9,390 bases of DNA from Lachnospiraceae bacterium UBA3826 (lineage in GTDB: Bacteria; Bacillota; Clostridia; Lachnospirales; Lachnospiraceae), in assembly GCA_002393095.1 (NCBI GenBank), contig DGII01000028.1, positions 1 through 9,390 of the forward strand, in the 5' to 3' direction. Below, one piece after another: positions 1-6,172 of the stretch; positions within the stretch are counted from its first letter, which is position 1; each line of letters opens with the position of its first letter. The notes under the pieces were generated by a model. That model worked only from the letters and a program-made list of their open reading frames with translations, did not search any database and was not told the DNA's origin. Both the position numbers and the translations under genes were made by a program.

Positions 1-1104
1 CGAGAACTGATACGGATAGTCCGGCATATCCGACTCATCCGCAAGCCACACGCTGGCAACAGGAAGCTTCTTGATATCTATCCTTTTGACAAGCCACTCC
101 TTATCTCCGTATATCATGGGCTTATACCCCGCTTCGACGATCCTGTTAAGGAAAGTGCCCGCTATAAGCGTCCTGTCATCCTTACTTAAGGATTCAACCC
201 TTGATATATCATTATCTATGAATTCCATATCGAAAGCCACAGGATAAGTAAGCTTATAATCCTTACATGCTTCTATGACGAGATTGGCCTCCTCTAATGC
301 CTCCGCCTCGTTGACGGCCTGCGAATAGAAGTACACCCCTATATCAAGCCCCGCATCCCTCGCTCTCGTCATATTCTGGGCAAAATACTCATCCAAAGAT
401 ATCTGTCCCGTCTGGTAGCCTCTGGCCCCGACTCTTATCATAACGAATTCTATTCCGGCACTCTTGACCTGATTAAAGTCAATGTCCTTCTGATATCTTG
501 ATACATCTATGCCAAGGAACGAGGCAAGCTTACCGTCATTATAATACTTAAGCTTACCGTCGTTCGATATAAGCTTGGTAAAATCGTAATTATTCTTCTC
601 TCTGGAGGCATCTATGGTCACCCATTCCGAGGAACCGTCCGAATACTCGATCTTAAAATGCTTGCCGTCATTATATTTCTCATCATCGGCTCCGGGTGAC
701 ATGGTCGGCTGCGGAGATACCAAAGGCGAGGGTAAAGGCTTCGAATTATTATCCTCATCAGACTTCTTATCTCCGGCGTCTGAATCTCCTGACAGATTAT
801 CATCCCCGGTCCTGTTCTTATACATATCCCAGATATCAAGGTCATCCGCCGTTCTCTTGCTCTGGTTTACAGGTACCTCTTCTTCACTTGATTCTTCAGA
901 TTCCAATGACGCAACATAATTGGCATAATTACTGTTGCCATTCTTATTCTTGCCGTTAGATGCAATTATCACACCAAGGATGATAAGAATGAACACCGAT
1001 ACACCCAGTGTCATATATACTATCGGAGCTCCGCCCTTATAGCCTCCCTCCGAATAATCATCCTCATAATCCTCTTCGTAATCGAATTCGTCATCAAACT
1101 TCAT
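1..1104 (-). CDS. Membrane-anchored GH25 lysozyme-like glycosidase, 3' end missing
   Basis: This is a probable peptidoglycan hydrolase (N-acetylmuramidase fold, GH25) displayed outside the membrane. The 368 visible codons run off the left edge without a stop. Residues 1-27 are strongly acidic (many Asp, Glu, Tyr). One hydrophobic membrane segment covers about 28-48, followed by a Ser/Asp/Glu-rich linker and a Pro-Ser stretch near 122-138. The GH25 domain begins near 195: GIDVSRYQ at 198-205 carries the first catalytic-site Asp (D200), and AFDMEF at 291-295 region holds the D-x-E pair (D292, E294). GVYFYSQA at 256-263 and VWLADES near 352-358 also fit the family. Perhaps 30-60 C-terminal residues are missing. 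The ATG follows the rnfB TAA directly, and AAGGA at 1116-1112 gives a 7-base spacer, so it is probably the last visible gene of the rnf operon. GH25 assignment is firm; the substrate is inferred from the family. Confidence 0.9.
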   Translation of the reverse strand, partial: MKFDDEFDYEEDYEDDYSEGGYKGGAPIVYMTLGVSVFILIILGVIIASNGKNKNGNSNYANYVASLESEESSEEEVPVNQSKRTADDLDIWDMYKNRTGDDNLSGDSDAGDKKSDEDNNSKPLPSPLVSPQPTMSPGADDEKYNDGKHFKIEYSDGSSEWVTIDASREKNNYDFTKLISNDGKLKYYNDGKLASFLGIDVSRYQKDIDFNQVKSAGIEFVMIRVGARGYQTGQISLDEYFAQNMTRARDAGLDIGVYFYSQAVNEAEALEEANLVIEACKDYKLTYPVAFDMEFIDNDISRVESLSKDDRTLIAGTFLNRIVEAGYKPMIYGDKEWLVKRIDIKKLPVASVWLADESDMPDYPYQFS

Positions 1105-1902
1105 TTAGCTTTCCTTAATTATCGCTTTCTTGGGACACTTCTCCACACATGTGCCGCACCCGGTACACTTGCTGTAATCTATGGATGCAAGATTATTGCT
1201 TACATTAATTGCTCCTGCCGGACAATTACGCGCACACAGACCACAGCCTATACATGCCGTATCACATGCCTTCATGGCTACAGGACCCTTCTCGGATGAA
1301 TTACAGCTTACCTTGATCTTGGAAGCATAAGGAACAAGCTCGATAAGCCCCTTAGGACAGGCCGCAACACACTTGCCGCACGCCTTACACGCATCCTTAT
1401 CTACATATGCTATTCCGTTCACCACATGAATCGCATCAAAAGCACATGCCTTAACACAATTGCCGTATCCGAGACATCCGTAGTTACAGCTCTTAGGCCC
1501 GCCGCCGGGCACATAAGCCATCATCGCACAATCCTTCACTCCCGTATAATCATAGTCGGTATGTGCCTTATCGCAGTCACCCTGACATTTAACAAAAGCA
1601 GTCATTCTGACGGACTCACCCACTTCAACGCCCATTATCGAAGCGACCACGCCCGCAACGCTCTCTCCCCCGACAGGGCAGGCATTGACCGGTGCTTTAC
1701 CTTGGGCTATGGCCGCCGCCAGTCCCGAACAGCCTGCATAACCGCAGCCTCCGCAGTTATTGCCCGGAAGCGCATTAAGCACGGCTTCTTCCTTAGGGTC
1801 GGAATCCACCTTGAATTTAATACCGGCTATACCTAAGAATACTCCTACGAACAATCCCACACATCCGGTAAGTAATGTAGCTATCAATATACCTTGTACC
1901 AA
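1105..1902 (-). CDS. rnfB: Ferredoxin:NAD+ oxidoreductase (Rnf) subunit RnfB
   Basis: RnfB is the electron-entry subunit of the Rnf complex: it accepts electrons from reduced ferredoxin on the cytoplasmic side. The 265-residue protein has one N-terminal membrane helix (about 4-28), then a four-cysteine cluster domain (C50, C53, C58, C75) and a chain of ferredoxin-like motifs: C139/C143/C149/C153, C172/C175/C178/C182, C217/C220/C223/C227 and C246/C249/C252/C256. That allows five [4Fe-4S] clusters, and the extra cysteines C106, C110, C125, C200 and C213 could permit another. This is the long, cluster-rich clostridial type; proteobacterial RnfB is shorter. The start is a TTG at 1902-1900, chosen because GGGAG at 1915-1911 stands 8 bases upstream and the next in-frame ATG is codon 90, inside the domain. 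It lies 15 bp after rnfA and directly abuts the GH25 gene. Confidence 0.97.
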   Translation of the reverse strand: MVQGILIATLLTGCVGLFVGVFLGIAGIKFKVDSDPKEEAVLNALPGNNCGGCGYAGCSGLAAAIAQGKAPVNACPVGGESVAGVVASIMGVEVGESVRMTAFVKCQGDCDKAHTDYDYTGVKDCAMMAYVPGGGPKSCNYGCLGYGNCVKACAFDAIHVVNGIAYVDKDACKACGKCVAACPKGLIELVPYASKIKVSCNSSEKGPVAMKACDTACIGCGLCARNCPAGAINVSNNLASIDYSKCTGCGTCVEKCPKKAIIKES

Positions 1903-1910
1903 TTCTAATT

Positions 1911-1915
1911 CTCCC
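1911..1915 (-). promoter_or_regulatory. Ribosome binding site that fixes the TTG start of rnfB
   Basis: GGGAG on the minus strand, 8 bases before the TTG at 1902-1900, lies in the 15-base gap between rnfA and rnfB. It is the main support for the non-ATG start. Confidence 0.75.
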
Positions 1916-1917
1916 TA

Positions 1918-2502
1918 TTATATAAGTCCTGAAAATCCACAGAATGCAATCGCCATAAGTCCTGCCGTAAGCAATACGATGGGCATCCCCTTAAGAGGCT
2001 TGGGAATATCGTTATACTCAAGCTTCTCTCTTATGCTTGCAAGCAATATTATGGATATGGTAAAGCCTACTGCCGTAGCAAATCCGTTCACAACTCCATA
2101 TAAGACTCCGTATCCCTTAGTTACATTGGTAAGTGCCACACCTAACACCGCACAGTTGGTCGTGATCAACGGAAGATACACGCCAAGCGACTGATAGAGG
2201 CCGACCATGAATCTCTTAAGGAACATCTCAACGAACTGCACAAGTGCGGCGATAACCAGAATAAAGACTATAGTCTGCATATACTCCATATGAAGCGGTG
2301 TGAGTATATACTTATATATTGCTCCTGCCACGGCACTTGAAAGGGTAATGACGAATATAACGGCTATACCCATACCCGCTGCTGTATTGACCTTTTTGGA
2401 CACACCAAGGAAAGGACACAATCCCAGGAACTGACTTAAGACAACATTGCTTACAAGTGACGAGCCGACCAATATGATCAGAAGATCTCTTACTGTATTC
2501 AT
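1918..2502 (-). CDS. rnfA: Rnf complex membrane subunit RnfA
   Basis: RnfA is an integral membrane subunit that pairs with RnfE in the inverted-topology core of the Rnf ion pump. The protein is about 194 residues with roughly six hydrophobic segments and the family signatures LGLCPFLGVSKK and TTNCAVLGVAL. From structural work on Rnf and the related NQR complexes, the two conserved cysteines (here C29 and C117) are expected to share a membrane-embedded [2Fe-2S] cluster with the matching cysteines of RnfE. Two starts are possible. The ATG at 2508 overlaps the rnfE stop by 4 bp, but its AGGAGG is only 1 or 4 bases away. The ATG at 2502 lies 7 bases after AGGAGG at 2515-2510, so I chose it. Length matches the family (about 190-195). 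It is translated from the rnf operon between rnfE and rnfB. Confidence 0.97.
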   Translation of the reverse strand: MNTVRDLLIILVGSSLVSNVVLSQFLGLCPFLGVSKKVNTAAGMGIAVIFVITLSSAVAGAIYKYILTPLHMEYMQTIVFILVIAALVQFVEMFLKRFMVGLYQSLGVYLPLITTNCAVLGVALTNVTKGYGVLYGVVNGFATAVGFTISIILLASIREKLEYNDIPKPLKGMPIVLLTAGLMAIAFCGFSGLI

Positions 2503-2504
2503 AA

Positions 2505-3212
2505 TCATGCCTCCTCCTTCTCATTGTCTGCGGCCATGACCCTGTCTTTGCAGTCACCCACGGCACATTGCATACAATCCGAACCGCAGCCGGACTGTAT
2601 CTTGGATACATCCCTGCCCTTTTTCTCACCTGTAAGCTTCACCTGATTCTGTATCGCGGTAAGCAGGGCCAGCACGAAGAAAGCCCCCGGTGCCATCTTA
2701 AAGATCGCTATGGGAGTAAAAAGCGAAAGCTCATGTCCGAACACCGAACAGCCGCCGATAAATTCCCTCAACAGTCCGATAATGGTAAGAGATATGGTAA
2801 ATCCGAGTCCCATTCCAAGTCCGTCGAAAAATGACGGAAGTATGGGATTCTTATAAGCGTATGCTTCTGCTCTTCCAAGTATTATACAATTCACCACAAT
2901 AAGCGGTATATATATACCGAGAGACTTATACAGACTCGGAATATAGGCTTGCAGCAATAGCTGCATCATCGTTACAAAGGACGCTATTATGACAATAAAA
3001 GCCGGAATACGTATCTTATCCGGTATTATATTCCTAAGCGCCGCAATTATCATATTGCTTAATGCAAGTACAACTGTAGTGGTAAGACCCATTCCAAGTC
3101 CGTTGATGGCTGATGTTGTTACCGCCAGTGTGGGGCACATTCCAAGCATCAGGACTAAAGTGGGGTTCTCTTTTATTATTCCGTTGTGAAGTCTTTCAAC
3201 ACATTTATTCAT
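2505..3212 (-). CDS. rnfE: Rnf complex membrane subunit RnfE with a cysteine-rich tail
   Basis: RnfE is the membrane partner of RnfA in the ion-translocating Rnf core. The 235 residues include about six hydrophobic segments, LGMCPTLAVT (C26) and VNCIILGRAEAYA (C109). These cysteines match the RnfA pair and probably help bind the shared [2Fe-2S] cluster. FIGGCSVFG near 151-159 is another family region. The last 40 residues are hydrophilic and contain C209, C213, C216 and C221 (C-x3-C-x2-C-x4-C), which the membrane core does not need. A start at 3212 gives an N-terminus that fits the family (GIIKENPTLVLMLGMCP). The ribosome site is modest, AGGA at 3226-3223 with a 10-base spacer, which suggests coupling to rnfG 12 bp upstream. 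The final codons contain the strong AGGAGG used by rnfA. Confidence 0.97.
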   Translation of the reverse strand: MNKCVERLHNGIIKENPTLVLMLGMCPTLAVTTSAINGLGMGLTTTVVLALSNMIIAALRNIIPDKIRIPAFIVIIASFVTMMQLLLQAYIPSLYKSLGIYIPLIVVNCIILGRAEAYAYKNPILPSFFDGLGMGLGFTISLTIIGLLREFIGGCSVFGHELSLFTPIAIFKMAPGAFFVLALLTAIQNQVKLTGEKKGRDVSKIQSGCGSDCMQCAVGDCKDRVMAADNEKEEA

Positions 3213-3224
3213 AGCCGGTCCATC

Positions 3225-3821
3225 CTATTTATGATCCTCGAAGTACTTAAGGCAGCAATTAACTGCATTGGTGAAAGCGTTGGTCGTGATAGTCGCACCT
3301 GATATGGCATCTATCTCATCATCGGCCACAGCTCCGGTCTTGGTATACTTAAAGCTGTCAACCTGTTTACCGGCAAACTGCGGCTTAAGCACCTTCTCCG
3401 CATTCATTCCCAAGCCTGCCGTCTCATTGATGCTTAAGATCGATATACCACCCACGACCTTTGAATTATTGATTCCCACGGTGAAGGTTATGTCTCCGCC
3501 ATATCCTTCGGATGTGGTGACGGTATATACATATCCGAGCACACTTCCTTCCGCGCCCATGGCCTTAACCACTTCGTCGATATTCACAGCCTTATATCCC
3601 GCATCATCAAGCTCTTTTCTGTACTCGGTACTCATGATCTCACCATCCAAAGGCACAAAATCCTTGGCATCCGTGAATACTTCCTTATATGCCGCTTTCT
3701 TGTCGGCTTCCTCTCTGGCGGCTATGGTATCCTTGGTAGTCTCATACACAAGCCCCAGTATCAATCCGGCTATTACCGTAATTGCAAGAAGTATGCCCGC
3801 ATTCTTTATCATCTCTTTCAT
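3225..3821 (-). CDS. rnfG: Rnf complex flavoprotein subunit RnfG
   Basis: RnfG is the extracytoplasmic FMN subunit of Rnf, homologous to NqrC. The 198-residue protein has an N-terminal membrane anchor (about 7-26) and a soluble FMN-binding domain. The flavinylation motif DAISGAT at 171-177 places the FMN phosphodiester bond on T177, by analogy with NqrC and other ApbE substrates. GYGGDITFTVGI (106-117) and NETAGLG (132-138) are further family signatures. The ATG at 3821 overlaps the rnfD stop in an ATGA arrangement, and AGGAGG at 3836-3831 lies 9 bases upstream inside the rnfD coding end, so translation is probably coupled. No apbE flavin transferase gene is visible nearby. Length and motifs are complete. 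Confidence 0.97.
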   Translation of the reverse strand: MKEMIKNAGILLAITVIAGLILGLVYETTKDTIAAREEADKKAAYKEVFTDAKDFVPLDGEIMSTEYRKELDDAGYKAVNIDEVVKAMGAEGSVLGYVYTVTTSEGYGGDITFTVGINNSKVVGGISILSINETAGLGMNAEKVLKPQFAGKQVDSFKYTKTGAVADDEIDAISGATITTNAFTNAVNCCLKYFEDHK

Positions 3822-4750
3822 ATGCGTTCACCTCCTCTTCCGAAGGGCTTAGGTGCCGTGAACCTGGTTATAAGAGGCACCAGCATATTGCCGATTATGA
3901 TGGCATATGACACACCCTCACTCGACGCTCCGAATATCCTGAATATACCGGTAAGTATTCCAAGTATCACGCCGAATACAATCTGACCGAGCTTAGTGAC
4001 AGGTCTTGTCACATAATCCGTAGCCATGAAGAAAGCTCCAAGCATCAGACCGCCTCCGGCAAGCTCTGCGCTTATATAATAGGAATTGAATCCGTGTCCT
4101 CCGAATAGTCCGTAGAAGATCACAAAGGTGATGATATAGCTTCCCGGTATCTTAAGGTCTATTATACCTAAGAGAAGCAGGATACATGCCCCCGCAACTA
4201 TGGCGATCATGGAAGTCTCTCCGATAGTACCCGAAGTCCTTCCGATGATCATATTAAGGACATTAACACTTCCGCCTGCCTTAAGGGTTGCAAGAGGTGT
4301 CGCTCCCGTATAGGCATCGCATTCGAAATTGGTCATTATACCGGGGAAGGATATAAGTAAGAAGCATCTTGCCGCAAGAGCCGGATTCATAAAGTTCTGA
4401 CCCAGACCTCCAAAAAGCATCTTCACTACTATTATCGCGAAAACTCCTCCCATGGGTCCCAGCCATAAGGGAGCTGCCGGCGGCATATTAAGCGCCAGTA
4501 AAAGTCCCGTAACAACAGCCGAGAAATCAAATATCGTAAGCTTTTTCTTCATGAAAAGCTCATATAAAGCCTCGGATATAACACATGCCGCTATGGTAAG
4601 AAGTATCTGCCACAGAGCATTCAATCCGAAGTTCCACACACCGAAGCCGGCAGCAGGCAAAAGCGCCAGTACTACACAGAGCATGATCTTGTCCGTGCTT
4701 ACCTTGGATCTGATATGCGGATTCGATGACACGTTCATCATATCACTCAT
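3818..4750 (-). CDS. rnfD: Rnf complex membrane flavoprotein subunit RnfD
   Basis: RnfD is a multi-spanning membrane subunit, related to NqrB, that carries covalent FMN. The 310-residue protein contains around eight to ten hydrophobic segments, GQNFMNPALAARCFLL in the middle, and the flavinylation motif DAYTGATPLA, with the acceptor threonine at residue 151 counted from the chosen start. GAFFMATDYVTRP near 238-250 and the terminal NMLVPLITRF are also conserved. I place the start at the ATG at 4750, because GAGGGA at 4763-4758 gives a 7-base spacer. An in-frame GTG at 4765 would add five residues and overlap the rnfC stop, but has a poorer ribosome site. The end overlaps rnfG by 4 bp. RnfD and RnfG together form the flavin part of the electron path across the membrane. 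Confidence 0.97.
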   Translation of the reverse strand: MSDMMNVSSNPHIRSKVSTDKIMLCVVLALLPAAGFGVWNFGLNALWQILLTIAACVISEALYELFMKKKLTIFDFSAVVTGLLLALNMPPAAPLWLGPMGGVFAIIVVKMLFGGLGQNFMNPALAARCFLLISFPGIMTNFECDAYTGATPLATLKAGGSVNVLNMIIGRTSGTIGETSMIAIVAGACILLLLGIIDLKIPGSYIITFVIFYGLFGGHGFNSYYISAELAGGGLMLGAFFMATDYVTRPVTKLGQIVFGVILGILTGIFRIFGASSEGVSYAIIIGNMLVPLITRFTAPKPFGRGGERI

Positions 4751-4761
4751 TATCCGTTCCC

Positions 4762-6093
4762 TCACTTTCCTGCCTTTTTCTTATTAGCCAATACTATCTT
4801 GCGGGCCGATTTAATGGACTGGGTAAGCTGCCTCTTCGCAGGACATACATAGCTGCAACATCCGCATTCACAACACTCCATACCGTTAAGCTTCTCAAAT
4901 CTCTCATAATCGCCGTGCTCGGCACACTCTGCCAAAGCCTTAGGCATTACTCTTCCGGGACATACCTCAAGACACATTCCGCAGTTGATACATGCCGTCG
5001 GAGTATATCGCGCCACTTCATCCTTACTGAGTGCCAAAAGTGCCGAAGCAGTCTTGGTGGTGGGCACATCCGTATTAAAAAGCGCAAAACCCATCATGGG
5101 GCCTCCGGATACTATCTTCTCAGGCTCCGTCTTATAGCCGCCTGCGGCCTCAATGAGCTCACTGTAGCTCATACCGATGCACACCCTGTAGTTCTGTGGC
5201 TCTTTTATCGCATCGCCCGTTACCGTCACGATCCTCTCCATCAGAGGCTTACCGTTCCATACGGCATTATATATCGCACACAGAGTATCCACGTTATTCA
5301 CCACACAGCCGGCGTCTGCCGGAAGCATGGAGCTGTTGATGGCACGTCTGGTAGTAGCAAATATCAGTTGTCTCTCTGCCCCCTGCGGATACTTGGTCTT
5401 AAGAGTCTTAACAAGTATTCGGGGTTCATTCTTCGTAAGCGCCTTAAGCTTGGCTATACAGTCAGGCTTATTGTCTTCCACCGCAAGTATGCCCTTGGCA
5501 TTATCAAAAAGCCTGAGTACGCACTTAAGCCCCTCGATAAGCATCTGAGGCTGTTCTATCATCCTTCTGTAGTCACTTGTAAGATACGGCTCACACTCGG
5601 CACAGTTGGCTATACAATAGTCGATCCTGTCAGGCTCCTTGGGACTTAATTTAACATGAGTCGGGAAGCCCGCACCGCCCATTCCGACGATACCCGCATC
5701 CTGTATCCGCTTAAGGATATCCTCCTTGCTCATATTATCGATATCGATCTCATCACACACATCATAATCGACTTCCCTGTACTCACCGTCATTATCGATT
5801 ATAATGCTTAGAACCATATCTCCCGTCACGGTTCTTCTCGGCTCAATAGCCTCAACTGTGCCGGATACCGTAGAATAAATATGTGAAGATACAAAACCTG
5901 CCGCTTCCGCTATCCTCTGACCTCTTAAGACATGATCGCCCTTGGCGACTATAGGTGATGCGGGAGCGCCTATGTGCTGTGATACGGGGTATACCATCTT
6001 ACCCTTGGGATATATGTCCTTAATGGGCTTATCCTTCGACAGCTCCTTACCGTCATAGGGATGGATTCCTCCTGTAAAAGAATGCTTTGCCAT
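4762..6093 (-). CDS. rnfC: Ferredoxin:NAD+ oxidoreductase (Rnf) subunit RnfC
   Basis: RnfC is the cytoplasmic subunit where NAD+ is reduced. The 443-residue protein begins with the typical FTGGIHP segment. It has the glycine-rich GMGGAGFPTHVKL (137-149) and NCAECEPYLTSDYR (163-176), which form the NADH/FMN site as in complex I subunit NuoF, and an SLBB-like region near 290-340. Two [4Fe-4S] motifs follow: C368/C371/C374/C378 and C407/C410/C413/C417. The ATG at 6093 is preferred because GGAGG at 6103-6099 stands 5 bases upstream. The in-frame ATG at 6111 lacks a ribosome site and lies at or ahead of the predicted transcript start. It is the first gene of the operon, transcribed away from the nuclease gene. 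Confidence 0.97.
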   Translation of the reverse strand: MAKHSFTGGIHPYDGKELSKDKPIKDIYPKGKMVYPVSQHIGAPASPIVAKGDHVLRGQRIAEAAGFVSSHIYSTVSGTVEAIEPRRTVTGDMVLSIIIDNDGEYREVDYDVCDEIDIDNMSKEDILKRIQDAGIVGMGGAGFPTHVKLSPKEPDRIDYCIANCAECEPYLTSDYRRMIEQPQMLIEGLKCVLRLFDNAKGILAVEDNKPDCIAKLKALTKNEPRILVKTLKTKYPQGAERQLIFATTRRAINSSMLPADAGCVVNNVDTLCAIYNAVWNGKPLMERIVTVTGDAIKEPQNYRVCIGMSYSELIEAAGGYKTEPEKIVSGGPMMGFALFNTDVPTTKTASALLALSKDEVARYTPTACINCGMCLEVCPGRVMPKALAECAEHGDYERFEKLNGMECCECGCCSYVCPAKRQLTQSIKSARKIVLANKKKAGK

Positions 6094-6114
6094 ACATACC
6101 TCCATCTGCATTAT

Positions 6115-6143
6115 CTTATATATTCTACTATTTTTTTATACAA
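6115..6143 (-). promoter_or_regulatory. Predicted housekeeping promoter of the rnf operon
   Basis: Reading the minus strand, a weak -35 box TTGTAT (6143-6138), a 17-base spacer rich in A, and a good -10 box TATAAG (6120-6115) precede rnfC. Transcription should begin near 6109-6107, leaving about 15 bases before the rnfC ATG, which includes its GGAGG. No operator or riboswitch fits in so short a leader. Predicted by eye only. Confidence 0.55.
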
Positions 6144-6166
6144 ATTTCCACCCTCTATGCTATACT
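6137..6166 (+). promoter_or_regulatory. Predicted promoter of the YprB-like gene, giving a leaderless mRNA
   Basis: A strong extended -10 box, TGC followed by TATACT (6161-6166), sits just before the gene; a weak -35 candidate TATACA (6137-6142) is 18 bases upstream. The usual 6-8 base distance puts the transcript start at about 6172-6174, on the ATG itself at 6173. There is no Shine-Dalgarno sequence between the -10 box and the ATG. The -35 region overlaps that of the divergent rnf promoter. Confidence 0.55.
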
Positions 6167-6172
6167 GTAGTA

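Noticed and set aside
614..959. Short overlapping open frames on both strands opposite or inside the linker of the GH25 gene
   Set aside because: The GH25 reading frame is continuous through here with a membrane helix, linker and catalytic domain; the others are low-complexity shadows.
1760..2194. Open frame of 144 codons on the plus strand across the rnfA-rnfB junction
   Set aside because: It is antisense to two well-supported Rnf genes and has the Pro, Ser, Thr and Asn composition of a shadow frame.
3209..3223. Five-codon minigene on the minus strand whose stop overlaps the rnfE start
   Set aside because: It might couple rnfG to rnfE, but so short a frame arises easily by chance and its ribosome site is weak.
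4726..5649. Long open frame of 307 codons on the plus strand
   Set aside because: It lies entirely opposite rnfC and the start of rnfD, has no plausible domain, and is rich in His, Arg and Leu as expected for an antisense shadow.
6094..6172. Possible riboswitch or redox operator in the rnf leader
   Set aside because: The predicted leader is only about 15 bases, and I see no clear inverted repeat of operator type in this interval.
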